Below are positions 17,795-27,116 of a DNA stretch of 64,000 nucleotides, piece after piece. This DNA comes from Terriglobales bacterium (GTDB taxonomy: Bacteria; Acidobacteriota; Terriglobia; Terriglobales; Acidobacteriaceae): the NCBI GenBank assembly GCA_025980765.1, contig JAICXB010000017.1, positions 1-64,000 on the forward strand. The letters run 5' to 3'. The notes below the pieces were generated by a model that did not search any database, was not told where the DNA came from, and saw only the letters and a program-made list of their open reading frames with translations. The translations under genes were made by a program, and so were the position numbers. Position 1 is the first letter of the stretch. Each line of letters starts with the position of its first letter.

Positions 17795-19456
17795 TCAGTG
17801 GCTATCGAACTGCGGTATCTCCGGCTCGGCCGAGCCGTCGGCTCGCGGATCTGAAGCGGCGTAATTCATCTTCTTCGACGAGTCGTGCAGCACTGCCTGG
17901 CCTCGTCCCATGAGAGCCGAATAATCTTTGCGAACTTGCAGGTCCTGACCTTTGGCGCGCAGTTCATCGATGACGTTCTGCTTTACCCGACCTTCGATTG
18001 GAATGTGACACAGGCTGCGGCCGACGGTAAATCGCGGCGCCGAGAGTGCGCCCTGAATGTTCATGCCGTAATCGACAATGTTCGACACAAATTGTGCGTG
18101 CGCTAGCGGCTGATTCGCGCCTCCCATGATGCCGAAGCCGATGTGCTGGTCTCCCTTTTCCATGAAAGCCGGAATGATGGTATGGTAGGGGCGCTTGTGC
18201 CCGGCAAGCACGTTGGGGTGGTTGGGATCGAGCACGAAAAGCGCTCCGCGGTTCTGAAGTGGGAATCCCATGCCGCGCACCACCACGCCGGAGCCGAATG
18301 CTGAATAGTTGCTTTGGATCCAGGAAGCGATGTTGCCCTCGCGATCGACCACCGACAAATAAGTCGTGTCGCTCCCGGGCGGGGTTCCCGCCGAGACATC
18401 GCAATGCGCCTTATTGGGATCGATGAGCTTGGCGCGCTCGGCTGCGTATTCCTTGGAAATCAATCCTTTTACCGGCACCTTGGAGACACGCGGATCGGCG
18501 AGGTAGCGGGCCAGATCGGAATACGCCAGCTTCATGGCCTCGATTTTCTTCTGGAGTTCAGCCGCGCCTTCGGGTCCATCGGGCGCAGCGGGAGTCTGTT
18601 CCATCATGTTCAGCATCTCCAGCGCCGCCATCCCCTGACCATTCGGGGGAAGCTCATAGATACGCCAGCCGCGATAATCGATCGAGATCGGTTCCACCCA
18701 CTCCGGCGTGAACTGAGCGAGATCATCGGCGGTCATAGTGCCGCCAAGCTCGTTGGATGTGGCGAGAATGGCTTTGGCAATTGTTCCGCGATAGAAGGCG
18801 TCAGGGCCTTGCTCCGCGACCAGGTGCAACGCTCCAGCGTAGTCGGGATTGCGGAAGACCTCTCCCAATCCGGGAGCGCGGCCATTGGGCAGGAACACGC
18901 GCTTGCCCTCGGCAGTAAGGGCGGGATTCTCCCAGTAATCGTGGATGATCTCCGGGACGGCGTATCCGTTCTCTGCGTAGTAAATGGCTGGCTGGAAGAG
19001 CTCCTTCCAAGGCAATTTGCCGAATCGTTTATGCATTGCCGCCCATCCTGCGACCGCGCCGGGAACAGTGACGGTATCAATGCCGTGTGATGGCATTTTG
19101 GTAATGCCTTTGCTGCGCAGGTGCTCGGGCGTAAGCCCTTGCGGCGCCCATCCGCTGGAGTTCAATCCTGTCAGCTTGCCGCTGCCGGCGTCCCAATACA
19201 TCGCGAACAAATCGCCGCCCATGCCATTCATCATGGGTTCGGTGACCGAGAGAACCGCGTTCGCGGCGATGGCTGCATCTACTGCTGAACCGCCCCGCGC
19301 CAGCATTTGCGCGCCGGCTTGCGATGCAAGATAGTGACTCGTGGCTACAATGCCGTTCGGCGTAATTACCATGGAACGGCCATAATTCCGGTCCTGCGCT
19401 GAAAGGGCCAAAGCAGTGAGGGCTCCCAAGAAAAGAAGAGTAATCGTTCGCATCAT
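17795..19456 (-). CDS. ggt: Gamma-glutamyltranspeptidase
   Basis: Periplasmic N-terminal-nucleophile hydrolase that transfers or hydrolyses gamma-glutamyl groups of glutathione-like substrates. The 553-residue precursor has a signal peptide (about 1-20, ending ALSAQ). The autocleavage nucleophile lies in GSDTTYLSVVDREGN (Thr364/365; most members have TTHLS). GGSAVDAAIAANAVLSVTEP, MNGMGGDLFAM and the C-terminal GFGIMGGANQPLAHAQFVSNIVDYGMNIQGALSAPRF blocks are all conserved. Both subunits are complete. It stands alone on the minus strand. Confidence 0.93.
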   Translation of the reverse strand: MMRTITLLFLGALTALALSAQDRNYGRSMVITPNGIVATSHYLASQAGAQMLARGGSAVDAAIAANAVLSVTEPMMNGMGGDLFAMYWDAGSGKLTGLNSSGWAPQGLTPEHLRSKGITKMPSHGIDTVTVPGAVAGWAAMHKRFGKLPWKELFQPAIYYAENGYAVPEIIHDYWENPALTAEGKRVFLPNGRAPGLGEVFRNPDYAGALHLVAEQGPDAFYRGTIAKAILATSNELGGTMTADDLAQFTPEWVEPISIDYRGWRIYELPPNGQGMAALEMLNMMEQTPAAPDGPEGAAELQKKIEAMKLAYSDLARYLADPRVSKVPVKGLISKEYAAERAKLIDPNKAHCDVSAGTPPGSDTTYLSVVDREGNIASWIQSNYSAFGSGVVVRGMGFPLQNRGALFVLDPNHPNVLAGHKRPYHTIIPAFMEKGDQHIGFGIMGGANQPLAHAQFVSNIVDYGMNIQGALSAPRFTVGRSLCHIPIEGRVKQNVIDELRAKGQDLQVRKDYSALMGRGQAVLHDSSKKMNYAASDPRADGSAEPEIPQFDSH

Positions 19457-19700
19457 CGACAGTCACTCCAGAAAGTGACAGCGATTGTACTGTTCCATCG
19501 GAGCAGGCGCTAACAGAAGTTCGGTCCACAACTCGAGTGAGTACCACATTTCCACTTTTCCTCGTGATGCACATGCCTGCATTCGTTGACTCGCTTGCTC
19601 GATGTCTCTAGAGTTGCGGAAGCCTCCCCCATTAGCATTGGGTAGAGATGTGGGATGCACGTCTCTACCCTGCATCAGGAGTGCTCAGGAGTGCTTTAGG

Positions 19701-20876
19701 ATGTCTGAAGAAGTACTAAGCCTCGAGACGGAGCTGTTTCCAGAAATGGCGCAGGAAGCATCGTCGATTAGCGGAACTGGAATCCTCGCGTCACAGCAGA
19801 TCCGAGAGCTTCTGGAGCGGCAGCAGGTGTTCACTCGTGTGAGTGAGGGGATCGCGGAAGCGCAAATCCAGCCTGCCAGCCTCGATCTACGCCTGGGAAC
19901 CGTCGGATATCGCGTGCAGGCCAGCTTCTTGCCCGGCCAATCTTCGACCGTAGAGGAACGCATCAAGGACTTGCAAATGGTTCGGGTCGATTTGACGCGG
20001 GCCGCCGTTCTGGAGAAGGGTTGCGTTTATATCATCCCGCTGCTCGAAGAGCTGAAGCTGCCGGAAGGCATGTCGGCCAAAGCAAATCCTAAGAGCACCA
20101 CCGGACGTCTGGATATTTTCACCCGGTTGATCGCCGATTACGGAACCGAGTTCGAACGCGTCCCCGCGGGATATCGGGGCAAGCTGTATGCCGAAATTGT
20201 GCCGCGCACTTTTACGGTCATTGTGCGCAGCGGAATGCGGCTCAATCAGATCCGTTTCATTAAGGGAAAGCCCAGATTCCATGACAGCGTGATCACCGCC
20301 CTCGACGAAGAGAAGAACCTCGTTTATCTGGACGAGGACAGTCCGGTCAAGGCCCAGGTCGACAGTGGTCTGAGGATTTCAGTAAACCTGCAGGGAAGCG
20401 AACCGTCAGAGATCGTCGCCTACAAAGCGAAACGAAATGCGCCGGCGGTCGACCTGGAAAAGATCGGTCATTACGATCCGGAGGAATTCTGGGACGCGAA
20501 GTCCAGGATCAGCGACAAGGGACTGATACTCGACCCGGGCGACTTCTACATTCTCGCGTCGAAGGAAAGAATTCGCGTGCCACCCGATCACGCGGCAGAG
20601 ATGGTGCCCATCGATCCTTCCATTGGCGAATTCCGCATCCACTATGCCGGTTTCTTCGATCCGGGTTTCGGCTATGGCTCCAGCGACATCAAGGGCACGC
20701 GAGCGGTGCTCGAGGTGCGCGCCCATGAGGTGCCATTCTTAATCGAGCATGGCCAAATCGTCGGGCGCTTGACCTACATGAGGCTTCTGGCTGAGCCGGA
20801 CAAGATCTACGGATTGAATATTGGCTCGTCTTACCAGCGGCAGTCGCTAACACTGAGCAAACAATTCAAGCGGTGA
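19701..20876 (+). CDS. dcd: 2'-deoxycytidine 5'-triphosphate deaminase (two-domain DCD type)
   Basis: Deaminates dCTP to dUTP for thymidylate synthesis. The protein has 391 residues, about twice the ~190 of the usual enzyme. The N-terminal half holds a DCD_N-type domain with SLDLRLGTVGYRV and AKANPKSTTGRLDIFTRLI (like the SSxGR substrate motif). The C-terminal half repeats the dUTPase-like fold (GEFRIHYAGFFDPGFGYG..., VLEVRAHEVPFLIEHGQIVGRL). This fused form is known from some alphaproteobacteria and acidobacteria. ATG 19701 is used; the frame extends to 19602, but a GGAG sits ten bases before 19701. Confidence 0.85.
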   Translation: MSEEVLSLETELFPEMAQEASSISGTGILASQQIRELLERQQVFTRVSEGIAEAQIQPASLDLRLGTVGYRVQASFLPGQSSTVEERIKDLQMVRVDLTRAAVLEKGCVYIIPLLEELKLPEGMSAKANPKSTTGRLDIFTRLIADYGTEFERVPAGYRGKLYAEIVPRTFTVIVRSGMRLNQIRFIKGKPRFHDSVITALDEEKNLVYLDEDSPVKAQVDSGLRISVNLQGSEPSEIVAYKAKRNAPAVDLEKIGHYDPEEFWDAKSRISDKGLILDPGDFYILASKERIRVPPDHAAEMVPIDPSIGEFRIHYAGFFDPGFGYGSSDIKGTRAVLEVRAHEVPFLIEHGQIVGRLTYMRLLAEPDKIYGLNIGSSYQRQSLTLSKQFKR

Positions 20877-20939
20877 GCGGGAGAGGAGCGGCGATGCAGG
20901 TTTGAACAGCCTGCTCGTTTCTCGATTTGCTCTATCGGG

Positions 20940-20960
20940 GTATATATCGACGGTATATAC
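20940..20960. promoter_or_regulatory. Palindromic operator/promoter of vapBC
   Basis: GTATATA (20940-20946) and TATATAC (20954-20960) form a perfect 7-base inverted repeat around a 7-base spacer, 18 bases before the vapB ATG. TATATA-type cores are typical VapB operator half-sites, and the right arm can double as a -10 box. Confidence 0.6.
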
Positions 20961-20978
20961 TTAGCGATGGAGGGCCTC

Positions 20979-21224
20979 ATGGCAACAAAAACGATTGCAA
21001 AATTGTTTCGTAATGGGCGAAGTCAGGCCGTCCGGCTGCCTCGAGAGTTTCGCTTCACAGGCAATTGCGTATCTATCCGCAAAGTGCGGGATGGAGTTCT
21101 TTTGGAGCCTATGACGTTCAACGCTGAGGAATGGTTCAGGGAACTTGACGGCATGGGCCCTACGCCTCTAAATGTCAAAGATCGCAAGCAACCCAAGACT
21201 CCCCGCCGCAAAATATTCGAATGA
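20979..21224 (+). CDS. vapB: VapB antitoxin (SpoVT-AbrB fold)
   Basis: DNA-binding antitoxin of 81 residues. The swapped-hairpin AbrB domain is read as ATKTIAKLFRNGRSQAVRLP followed by REFRFTGNCVSIRKVRDGVLLEP, and the basic, proline-rich C-terminal tail (KQPKTPRRKIFE) is the toxin-wrapping part. ATG 20979 is preferred over 20967 because GGAGG lies six bases before it. The stop overlaps vapC by four bases (ATGA). A palindrome just upstream fits autoregulation. Confidence 0.88.
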   Translation: MATKTIAKLFRNGRSQAVRLPREFRFTGNCVSIRKVRDGVLLEPMTFNAEEWFRELDGMGPTPLNVKDRKQPKTPRRKIFE

Positions 21225-21634
21225 CCTACCTCCTCGATACGAATGCCTGCATTGCTCTTATTAAAGGAAGTCCCGAGAATGTTCGGCATCGGTTTCAATT
21301 AGCCTTGGCCAGGGGCGCTCATCTTGCGGTTCCCTCCGTCGCAGTATTCGAGCTGTGGTATGGAGTAGCAAAGAGTTCCCGCGCAGAGAAGAACAAAAAT
21401 CAATTGTTGTCCTTTCTGGCCACTCCGGTTGAGGTGACTGCTTTCGACGAGGAAGATGCCAGAGCGGCCGGAGTTCAGCGCGCAGCTCTGGAATCAATCG
21501 GCCGGCCGATTGGCGCTTACGACCTGCTGATTGCAGGGCAGGCTCTGCGTCACGGCTGGACTTTGGTGACAGCAAACGCCTCGGAATTCGCTCGGGTGAA
21601 AGGTCTTTCCTGGGAGGATTGGGCAAGAGCGTGA
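21221..21634 (+). CDS. vapC: VapC toxin (PIN-domain ribonuclease)
   Basis: Mg-dependent RNase, probably cutting tRNA or rRNA loops. The 137-residue PIN domain shows the acidic residues: Asp6 in LLDTNACIALI, Glu in VAVFELWYG (about residue 44), Asp in IGAYDLLIAGQAL (about 102) and a last acidic or Asn position in VTANASEFARV. It is translationally coupled to vapB. Complete and apparently intact. It lies 25 bases before murG, so read-through into the cell-wall genes is possible. Confidence 0.9.
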   Translation: MTYLLDTNACIALIKGSPENVRHRFQLALARGAHLAVPSVAVFELWYGVAKSSRAEKNKNQLLSFLATPVEVTAFDEEDARAAGVQRAALESIGRPIGAYDLLIAGQALRHGWTLVTANASEFARVKGLSWEDWARA

Positions 21635-21659
21635 GATCTGTGACAAGTGAGCCACTCGA

Positions 21660-22721
21660 ATGCGCGCAGCGATCGTAGGCGGCGGAACCGGAGGCCACGT
21701 AATTCCCGCTCTGGCTATCGGCCGCGAGCTAAGCGATCACTATGCCGCCGAGCTGATGTTTATCGGCACTCCGCGGGGCATGGAGACGCGCCTGGTGCCG
21801 CAGGCCGGATTTGAACTTCGCCTCATCCAGGTGGGCGCGCTCAAAAATGTTAGTCTGGCGCGACGAGTGCGAACGCTCACAAGAATTCCTTATTCCGTAT
21901 ATGTTTGCCGCCGTATGTTTGCCGAGTTTCGCCCTGATGTGGTGATTGGGGTTGGCGGATACGCCTCCGGACCGGGCATGCTCGCGGCAATCCTCATGCG
22001 CGTTCCCACATTGGCATTCGAGCCCAACCTTGTTCCCGGATTCGCCAATCGGATGGTTGCACGCTACGTCTCGGCTGCCGCCGTCCATTTTGAGGAAACA
22101 CGGAAGTTTTTTCGCAATCCGGCGGTCACCGGAGTTCCAGTTCGGAACCAATTCTTTAACATCGCTGAACGGGTATTCTCTCCGCCTGCTTCGCTGCTGG
22201 TTTTTGGAGGCAGCCAGGGAGCGCGGGTGTTGAACCAGGCGATGATCGACGCAATTCCTGAATGGAAGGGGCTCGGCGTTCACGTGCGCCATCAGACCGG
22301 AGAACGGGATTTCGAGAAAATCGAAGCGGCCTACAAGGAAGCCGGATTTCCCGCGCAGGTCAGCCGTTTCATTGACGACATGCCATCCGCCTTCGCCCAG
22401 GCTGATCTGCTAGTATGCCGCTCTGGGGCCAGCACAGTGGCGGAAATTACCGCCGCCGGCAAGCCCGCCGTGTTTGTTCCGTTCCCGTTCGCGGCCGACG
22501 ATCACCAACTTCGCAATGCCGAGGCTTTGGCAAGAGCAGGCGCGGGCCGGCTCATCCCGGAATCACAACTCAGTCCTGAGCGCCTGACCGCCACCGTCGC
22601 CGAACTGCTCTCCAGCCCGGAGACTCTGGCCCGGATGTCCATGAATGCTCGCACACTGGCTCATCCGAATGCCGGACGCGAGATTGCCCGCATGGCAGCC
22701 GACCTCGCCGGAGTCGCGTAA
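21660..22721 (+). CDS. murG: UDP-GlcNAc:undecaprenyl-PP-MurNAc-pentapeptide GlcNAc transferase
   Basis: Makes lipid II at the inner face of the cytoplasmic membrane. The 353-residue GT28 enzyme has the first G-loop AIVGGGTGGHVIPALAIGREL, the second loop IGVGGYASGPGMLAA, the third loop LLVFGGSQGARVLNQA and the donor motif VCRSGASTVAEITAAGKPAVFVPFPFAADDHQLRNAEALARAGAG. Length normal. It opens the dcw block. murC follows after an unusually long, repeat-rich 400-base gap. Confidence 0.95.
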   Translation: MRAAIVGGGTGGHVIPALAIGRELSDHYAAELMFIGTPRGMETRLVPQAGFELRLIQVGALKNVSLARRVRTLTRIPYSVYVCRRMFAEFRPDVVIGVGGYASGPGMLAAILMRVPTLAFEPNLVPGFANRMVARYVSAAAVHFEETRKFFRNPAVTGVPVRNQFFNIAERVFSPPASLLVFGGSQGARVLNQAMIDAIPEWKGLGVHVRHQTGERDFEKIEAAYKEAGFPAQVSRFIDDMPSAFAQADLLVCRSGASTVAEITAAGKPAVFVPFPFAADDHQLRNAEALARAGAGRLIPESQLSPERLTATVAELLSSPETLARMSMNARTLAHPNAGREIARMAADLAGVA

Positions 22722-22740
22722 AATTTTGATAGAGACGGCC

Positions 22741-22960
22741 GCTTTCCTGAGAACAGGGAAAAAAGCAGGGAAATTTGCGGGAGAGGTTACTGAATCTTCA
22801 AATTCTGCCCAAAATTCGCGATTTTCGTGTTTTGCTGAGGAAACGAACAGGATAAGAACAGGAAAGCTTGCAAAATAACCGTTAAGGCATTCCAAATCTG
22901 AGAGTTACAGAGGAATTTCCGGAAGAATCAAGAAATTCTCAGGAAAGGAACAGGGAAGCC
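22741..22960. repeat. CAGGGAA-rich repeat block between murG and murC
   Basis: Several AACAGGGAA and AACAGGAAA words surround TGCCCAAAATTCGCGA (22806-22821), which is identical to 2448-2463. It separates two genes that are usually adjacent. Bases 22961-23123 hold no recognisable gene and include several short G/C-rich complementary words that could fold. Confidence 0.6.
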
Positions 22961-23123
22961 GCGAGATTTCCACAGCCCAGGTGAATGCAGGTGTGCAGGC
23001 CGCTTCCTCCGGAGGTATTGGACAGCCCTGCGGGGCATAGCCGTCTCCCCATCGTGGTTCACAGGTAAGAGGCGGGTCGCCGCGGCAACCGTCTCTGCCA
23101 GCAACTGTGGTTCGCTAAAAAGT

Positions 23124-24536
23124 ATGTTTGCCAAAGTCCAAAGAATACATTTCGTGGGCATCGGCGGAATCGGAATGAGCGGGATCGCCGAGGTGCTATT
23201 GAACCTCGGATACAAGGTCTCCGGCTCCGATTTCAAGGATTCGTCCGTAATCCAGCGGCTGGCCAGCCTTGGCGCCATCATCTTCATCGGACATCGCGCG
23301 GAGAACGTCACCGGCGCCGAGGTCGTGGTCACCAGTTCGGCAATCGCGCGCGACAATCCCGAAGTGGGAAGCGCGCGCGCGCAGCACATTCCCGTAATCC
23401 CGCGAGCGGAGATGCTGGCCGAGTTGATGCGGCTGAAGTATGGCATCGCGATCGCCGGTATGCATGGCAAGACCACAACCACCTCGATGATTGCAGCGGT
23501 GTTAGCTGCCGGCGGGCTTGACCCAACGGTTGTTGTCGGCGGCCGCGTTGATGCGATGGGATCGAACGCGCGGCTGGGGAAATCGCAGTATCTGGTTGCC
23601 GAGGCCGATGAGAGCGATCGCTCGTTTTTGAAGCTTTCTCCCATTCTCTCGGTGGTGACCAACATCGATCGCGAGCACATGGACTGTTATCGCGATATGT
23701 CCGACGTGGAGCAGGCGTTCGTCGACTTCATGAATCGGGTGCCGTTCTACGGGGCTGTGATCGCGTGCCGCGAAAATGAGCGCCTCCGCGCTCTCCTCCC
23801 GCGTGTTGAGCGCCGGGTAATCACTTATGGATCCCATGAAGGCGCGGACTTCCGTTGCGTGCTGCTGGATTGCGCCACCGCGGGAACCGCGGGAGCTCCG
23901 CGCAGTCATTTCGAAGTGCTGCAGCGCGATAAAGCCATCGGCCGCTTCGAACTGCATATTCCCGGTGAGCACAATGTGCTCAATGCGGCCGCAGCCGTCG
24001 CCGCGGGTATTGGACTGGATGTTCCCGCCGCGAAAATCGCTGAAGCTCTGGCGCAATTTCGCGGGGTGGATCGGCGCTTTCAGCTCAAAGGCAAAGCTGC
24101 CGGCGTGACCGTCGTAGATGACTACGGCCACCACCCCACCGAGATTCGCGTCACGCTCGCCGCCGCCCGCCAGTGCGGCTTTTCGCGCATTCACGTCATC
24201 TTCCAGCCGCATCGCTTCACGCGTACGCGCGATCTCACAGACGAATTCGGAAGCGCCTTCTCCGCTGCCGATACCCTTCAGGTGCTCGACATCTATGCCG
24301 CCAGCGAAGATCCAATTCCGGGAGTCACCGCTGAGATGCTGGTGGAACGCATTTGCCGGAGCGGAACTCGCGCAAGCTATGCCAAATCGTTTCCGGATGC
24401 AGTGACTCAAGCAGCGGCGACCGCGGCCGAAGGCGACCTCGTCCTTACGCTGGGTGCGGGAAGTGTCTACCAAATCGGTCCGCTGGTGCTTGAAGAGCTG
24501 AACAAGCGGAACTCATCGTTTGAAGCCGTCGGATGA
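23124..24536 (+). CDS. murC: UDP-N-acetylmuramate-L-alanine ligase
   Basis: Adds L-Ala to UDP-MurNAc in the cytoplasm. The 470-residue Mur ligase has the N-terminal Rossmann motif HFVGIGGIGMSGIAEVLLNLGY, the ATP loop GIAIAGMHGKTTTTSMIA, EADESDRSFLKLSP, NIDREHMDCY, the central domain motif IPGEHNVLNAAAAVAAG and VVDDYGHHPTEIRVTLAAAR. All ligase motifs are present. murB and ddl, often next to it, are absent here; ftsQ follows. Confidence 0.95.
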   Translation: MFAKVQRIHFVGIGGIGMSGIAEVLLNLGYKVSGSDFKDSSVIQRLASLGAIIFIGHRAENVTGAEVVVTSSAIARDNPEVGSARAQHIPVIPRAEMLAELMRLKYGIAIAGMHGKTTTTSMIAAVLAAGGLDPTVVVGGRVDAMGSNARLGKSQYLVAEADESDRSFLKLSPILSVVTNIDREHMDCYRDMSDVEQAFVDFMNRVPFYGAVIACRENERLRALLPRVERRVITYGSHEGADFRCVLLDCATAGTAGAPRSHFEVLQRDKAIGRFELHIPGEHNVLNAAAAVAAGIGLDVPAAKIAEALAQFRGVDRRFQLKGKAAGVTVVDDYGHHPTEIRVTLAAARQCGFSRIHVIFQPHRFTRTRDLTDEFGSAFSAADTLQVLDIYAASEDPIPGVTAEMLVERICRSGTRASYAKSFPDAVTQAAATAAEGDLVLTLGAGSVYQIGPLVLEELNKRNSSFEAVG

Positions 24537-24546
24537 AAATCAAAAA

Positions 24547-24648
24547 AGCGTTTCAAGTTTCAGGTTTCGAGTTTCAAGGTTTTGCTAAGCCTGACCACGG
24601 TAGATTGATTGTTTTTTCTCAAACCTGAAACTCGAAACCTGAAACGCG
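24547..24648. repeat. GTTTCAGGTTTCGAGTTTCA inverted repeat
   Basis: GCGTTTCAAGTTTCAGGTTTCGAG on the left (from 24548) is matched by the complement of AAACTCGAAACCTGAAACGCG on the right (to 24648), with the 7-base word TTTCAGG/CCTGAAA repeated within each arm. It would form a long imperfect hairpin between murC and ftsQ. No T-run follows. Confidence 0.7.
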
Positions 24649-24752
24649 TTGCCTTCTCGCGCCCGTGGTGAAAAAGATTTTCGTTTTCCATTCTGCAAAT
24701 TTTCAAAATGCGGTTATAGTGGCGAGTAGGCGATTACTCTTCATACCATTTA

Positions 24753-25733
24753 ATGGCGCGCGACGACGCTCAGCTCAGGCAGGTGGAAATACCCACTCGC
24801 GTCGACGTTGTTTCTGATCGCGACGACGAACTCTCTTCCGAGTTCGGCGCTGGATCGTCTCTCGCCGAAACCCACTCTGAACCTCAGTTTCGACGCGCCG
24901 AGCGCCGGGTTTCCGTGCGCAAAGGTCCACTGCCCAAAAAGACTGCCGGTCGGGTGCGCATGGCGCTGGTGGCAATGGCGGCGCTTTCCATGGCCGCAGC
25001 CGCCTATGGCGGGATTTATCGCTACGGCACGCGCAATTGGAGATTTCGCATTGAATCGAGCGATGACATTGCGGTGCACGGGCTGGGCAGAGTCACCCGG
25101 CAGCAGGTGATGGATGTGCTCGGTGCTGATATCGGTCGCAATGTCTTCTTCATCCCGCTGGAGCAGCGCAGAAAACAACTCGAAGAGATTCCGTGGATTG
25201 AATCGGCCGCTGTGATGCGGCTGCTGCCGAACCGCATTGCGGTGGCAATCCAGGAGCGCACGCCGATGGCCTTCGCGCAAATCGGCAATCGCGTTGAACT
25301 GGTGGATGCTCACGGTGTGATCATGGAGATGCCGCGCAACGCGCACTACTCGTTTCCGGTGATTACCGGACTGAACGACTCCGACCCGCTTTCGATGCGC
25401 TCGTCCCGCATGAAGATTTATTCGCGGCTGACGAGTGAACTCGATGCCGGCGGCGCACATTATTCCAATGACCTGAGCGAGGTCGATCTGGGCGATCCTG
25501 ACGACGTGAAGATCACCGTCGGCGATGCTGCCGGCGCGGTGCTGGTGCATCTTGGCGGCGATCAATTTCTCGAGCGCTACAAAATTTATCTTTCGCATGT
25601 CGGAGAATGGCGGCAGCAATTTCAAAAGCTGGAGTCTGTGGATCTCAGGTATGACGGGCAGATTATCGTGAATCCCGAGGAGTCTACGCCGGGCGTGAAG
25701 ACGAGAAATACCAGAACCAAGCGCTTTCATTAG
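24753..25733 (+). CDS. ftsQ: Cell division protein FtsQ (POTRA domain)
   Basis: Bitopic divisome protein linking early and late division proteins. The 326-residue chain has a basic cytoplasmic head, one transmembrane helix near 70-92 (MALVAMAALSMAAAAYGGIY), the POTRA domain with FRIESSDDIAVHGLGRVTRQQVMDVLGADIGRNVFFIPL and IPWIESAAVMRLLPNRIAVAIQERTPMA, then the FtsQ beta domain ending SVDLRYDGQIIVNPE. Its place between murC and ftsA supports the name. Confidence 0.9.
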   Translation: MARDDAQLRQVEIPTRVDVVSDRDDELSSEFGAGSSLAETHSEPQFRRAERRVSVRKGPLPKKTAGRVRMALVAMAALSMAAAAYGGIYRYGTRNWRFRIESSDDIAVHGLGRVTRQQVMDVLGADIGRNVFFIPLEQRRKQLEEIPWIESAAVMRLLPNRIAVAIQERTPMAFAQIGNRVELVDAHGVIMEMPRNAHYSFPVITGLNDSDPLSMRSSRMKIYSRLTSELDAGGAHYSNDLSEVDLGDPDDVKITVGDAAGAVLVHLGGDQFLERYKIYLSHVGEWRQQFQKLESVDLRYDGQIIVNPEESTPGVKTRNTRTKRFH

Positions 25734-25896
25734 AGAGTGTAGAAGCAGCTTGATGTTTGATTCCTAGTAGGGCATGGCTAAGAATGTACAAAGTGTTTCC
25801 ATCTCAGGATGACACCTGAGAAATTGATGGCAATTCGATGAATCATGCTACTGAAGTCGTGCCCCGATGCGAATCTGAAGATTGAAGTAACAGAAA

Positions 25897-27111
25897 ATGG
25901 CAAAAGTAACGGAGAACATCGTTGGAATTGTGGATGTAGGCAGCGCTAAGACCTGCGTCCTCATCGGAGAAGCTACCGATGCGGGCCTGCGCTATCGCGG
26001 ACACGGCATGAGCGATTCGCGCGGCATGCGCAAAGGCGCCATTGCCGAACTCGATAAGGCGACTGCTTCCATTCAGCGCGCCGTGGAAGAGGCAGAGGAC
26101 TCGGCCGGATTCCCGCTGGAGCGCGCAACGCTCGGCATTGGCGGCCCACACATTCGCGGGGTCAACAGTCGCGGAGGCATCGTGCTCGGCTCTCGCCCGC
26201 GGGAGATCAACCGTGACGACGTACGCCAGGCGGTGGAACGCGCGCGCTCCGTCTCACTTCCTCCTGACCGGCAGACGATCCATCTGCTGCCGCAAGAGTT
26301 CATTGTGGATGAGCAGGGCAGCATTCAAGATCCTGCCGGCATGATTGGCATGCGCCTCGAAGTGAATGCGCACGTGATCACCGCGGCCACTGGAGCGACG
26401 CAAAGCCTGATTACTGCCGCCAATCGCGCCGGCCTTCACGTGGACGATGTTGTCTTCGAGCCGCTCGGCTGTGCCGATGCCACCCTGGATTGCGATGAGC
26501 GCGAGTTGGGTGTTTGCCTCGTCGATATCGGCGCCGGTTCCACCGAAGTCGTCGTTTTCTATGAGGGCGCTGTCGCCCACACCGGAGTGATTCCCATTGG
26601 CGGCGATCACTTCACCAACGATGTCGCCGTGGGCATGCGCACGCCGTTGGCCGATGCCGATAAGATCAAGCGCCTTTTTGGGTGCGCCATTGTGACCAGC
26701 ATTCCCGAAGGCAATGAAGTCGAAACGCCGTCAGTAGGTGATCGCCCTGCGCGCCTGGTGCCGCAACGCATGCTTGGGGAAATCCTCGAGCCCCGGGCGC
26801 GGGAACTGTTTGAGATGTTGCGCGAGCAGCTTCGTCAAGCCGGAGTTCTGGAAGGACTCGGCGCCGGATGCGTGCTGGTCGGCGGCGGCTCGCGGCTTCC
26901 GGCCATCGCCGAAATTGCCGAACAGGTGATGCGCTGCCCTGCGCGCCTGGGCAGCATCAATGGCATTCCCCGAATGCCGGCCGCGCTGGCACAAAGCGAT
27001 TTTGCGAGTTGCGTTGGGTTGCTCATGTACACGCATCGCGCCCGCGTTGGCCGGTGCAAGGAAGAACAGGGAGTAAAAGCAAGACTCAGAGCGTTGTTTG
27101 TGGGAGCCTAG
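25897..27111 (+). CDS. ftsA: Cell division protein FtsA
   Basis: Actin-like ATPase that tethers FtsZ to the membrane. The 404-residue chain starts NIVGIVDVGSAKTCVLIGEA (phosphate 1), with the 1C domain around ATLGIGGPHIRGVNSRG, VCLVDIGAGSTEVVVFYEGAV (phosphate 2), PIGGDHFTNDVAVGM and CVLVGGGSRLPAIAEIAEQV (adenosine loop). The C-terminal tail KEEQGVKARLRALFVGA is a short basic amphipathic segment of the membrane-targeting type. Confidence 0.94.
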   Translation: MAKVTENIVGIVDVGSAKTCVLIGEATDAGLRYRGHGMSDSRGMRKGAIAELDKATASIQRAVEEAEDSAGFPLERATLGIGGPHIRGVNSRGGIVLGSRPREINRDDVRQAVERARSVSLPPDRQTIHLLPQEFIVDEQGSIQDPAGMIGMRLEVNAHVITAATGATQSLITAANRAGLHVDDVVFEPLGCADATLDCDERELGVCLVDIGAGSTEVVVFYEGAVAHTGVIPIGGDHFTNDVAVGMRTPLADADKIKRLFGCAIVTSIPEGNEVETPSVGDRPARLVPQRMLGEILEPRARELFEMLREQLRQAGVLEGLGAGCVLVGGGSRLPAIAEIAEQVMRCPARLGSINGIPRMPAALAQSDFASCVGLLMYTHRARVGRCKEEQGVKARLRALFVGA

Positions 27112-27116
27112 AGGAT

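Noticed and set aside
22928-23680. 250-codon frame antisense to murC
   Set aside because: Covers the conserved murC 5' half; no domain signal.
23502-24473. 323-codon frame antisense to murC
   Set aside because: Shadow of a well-supported essential gene.
24750-25730. 326-codon frame exactly opposite ftsQ
   Set aside because: Composition reflects the sense codons of ftsQ; no family pattern.
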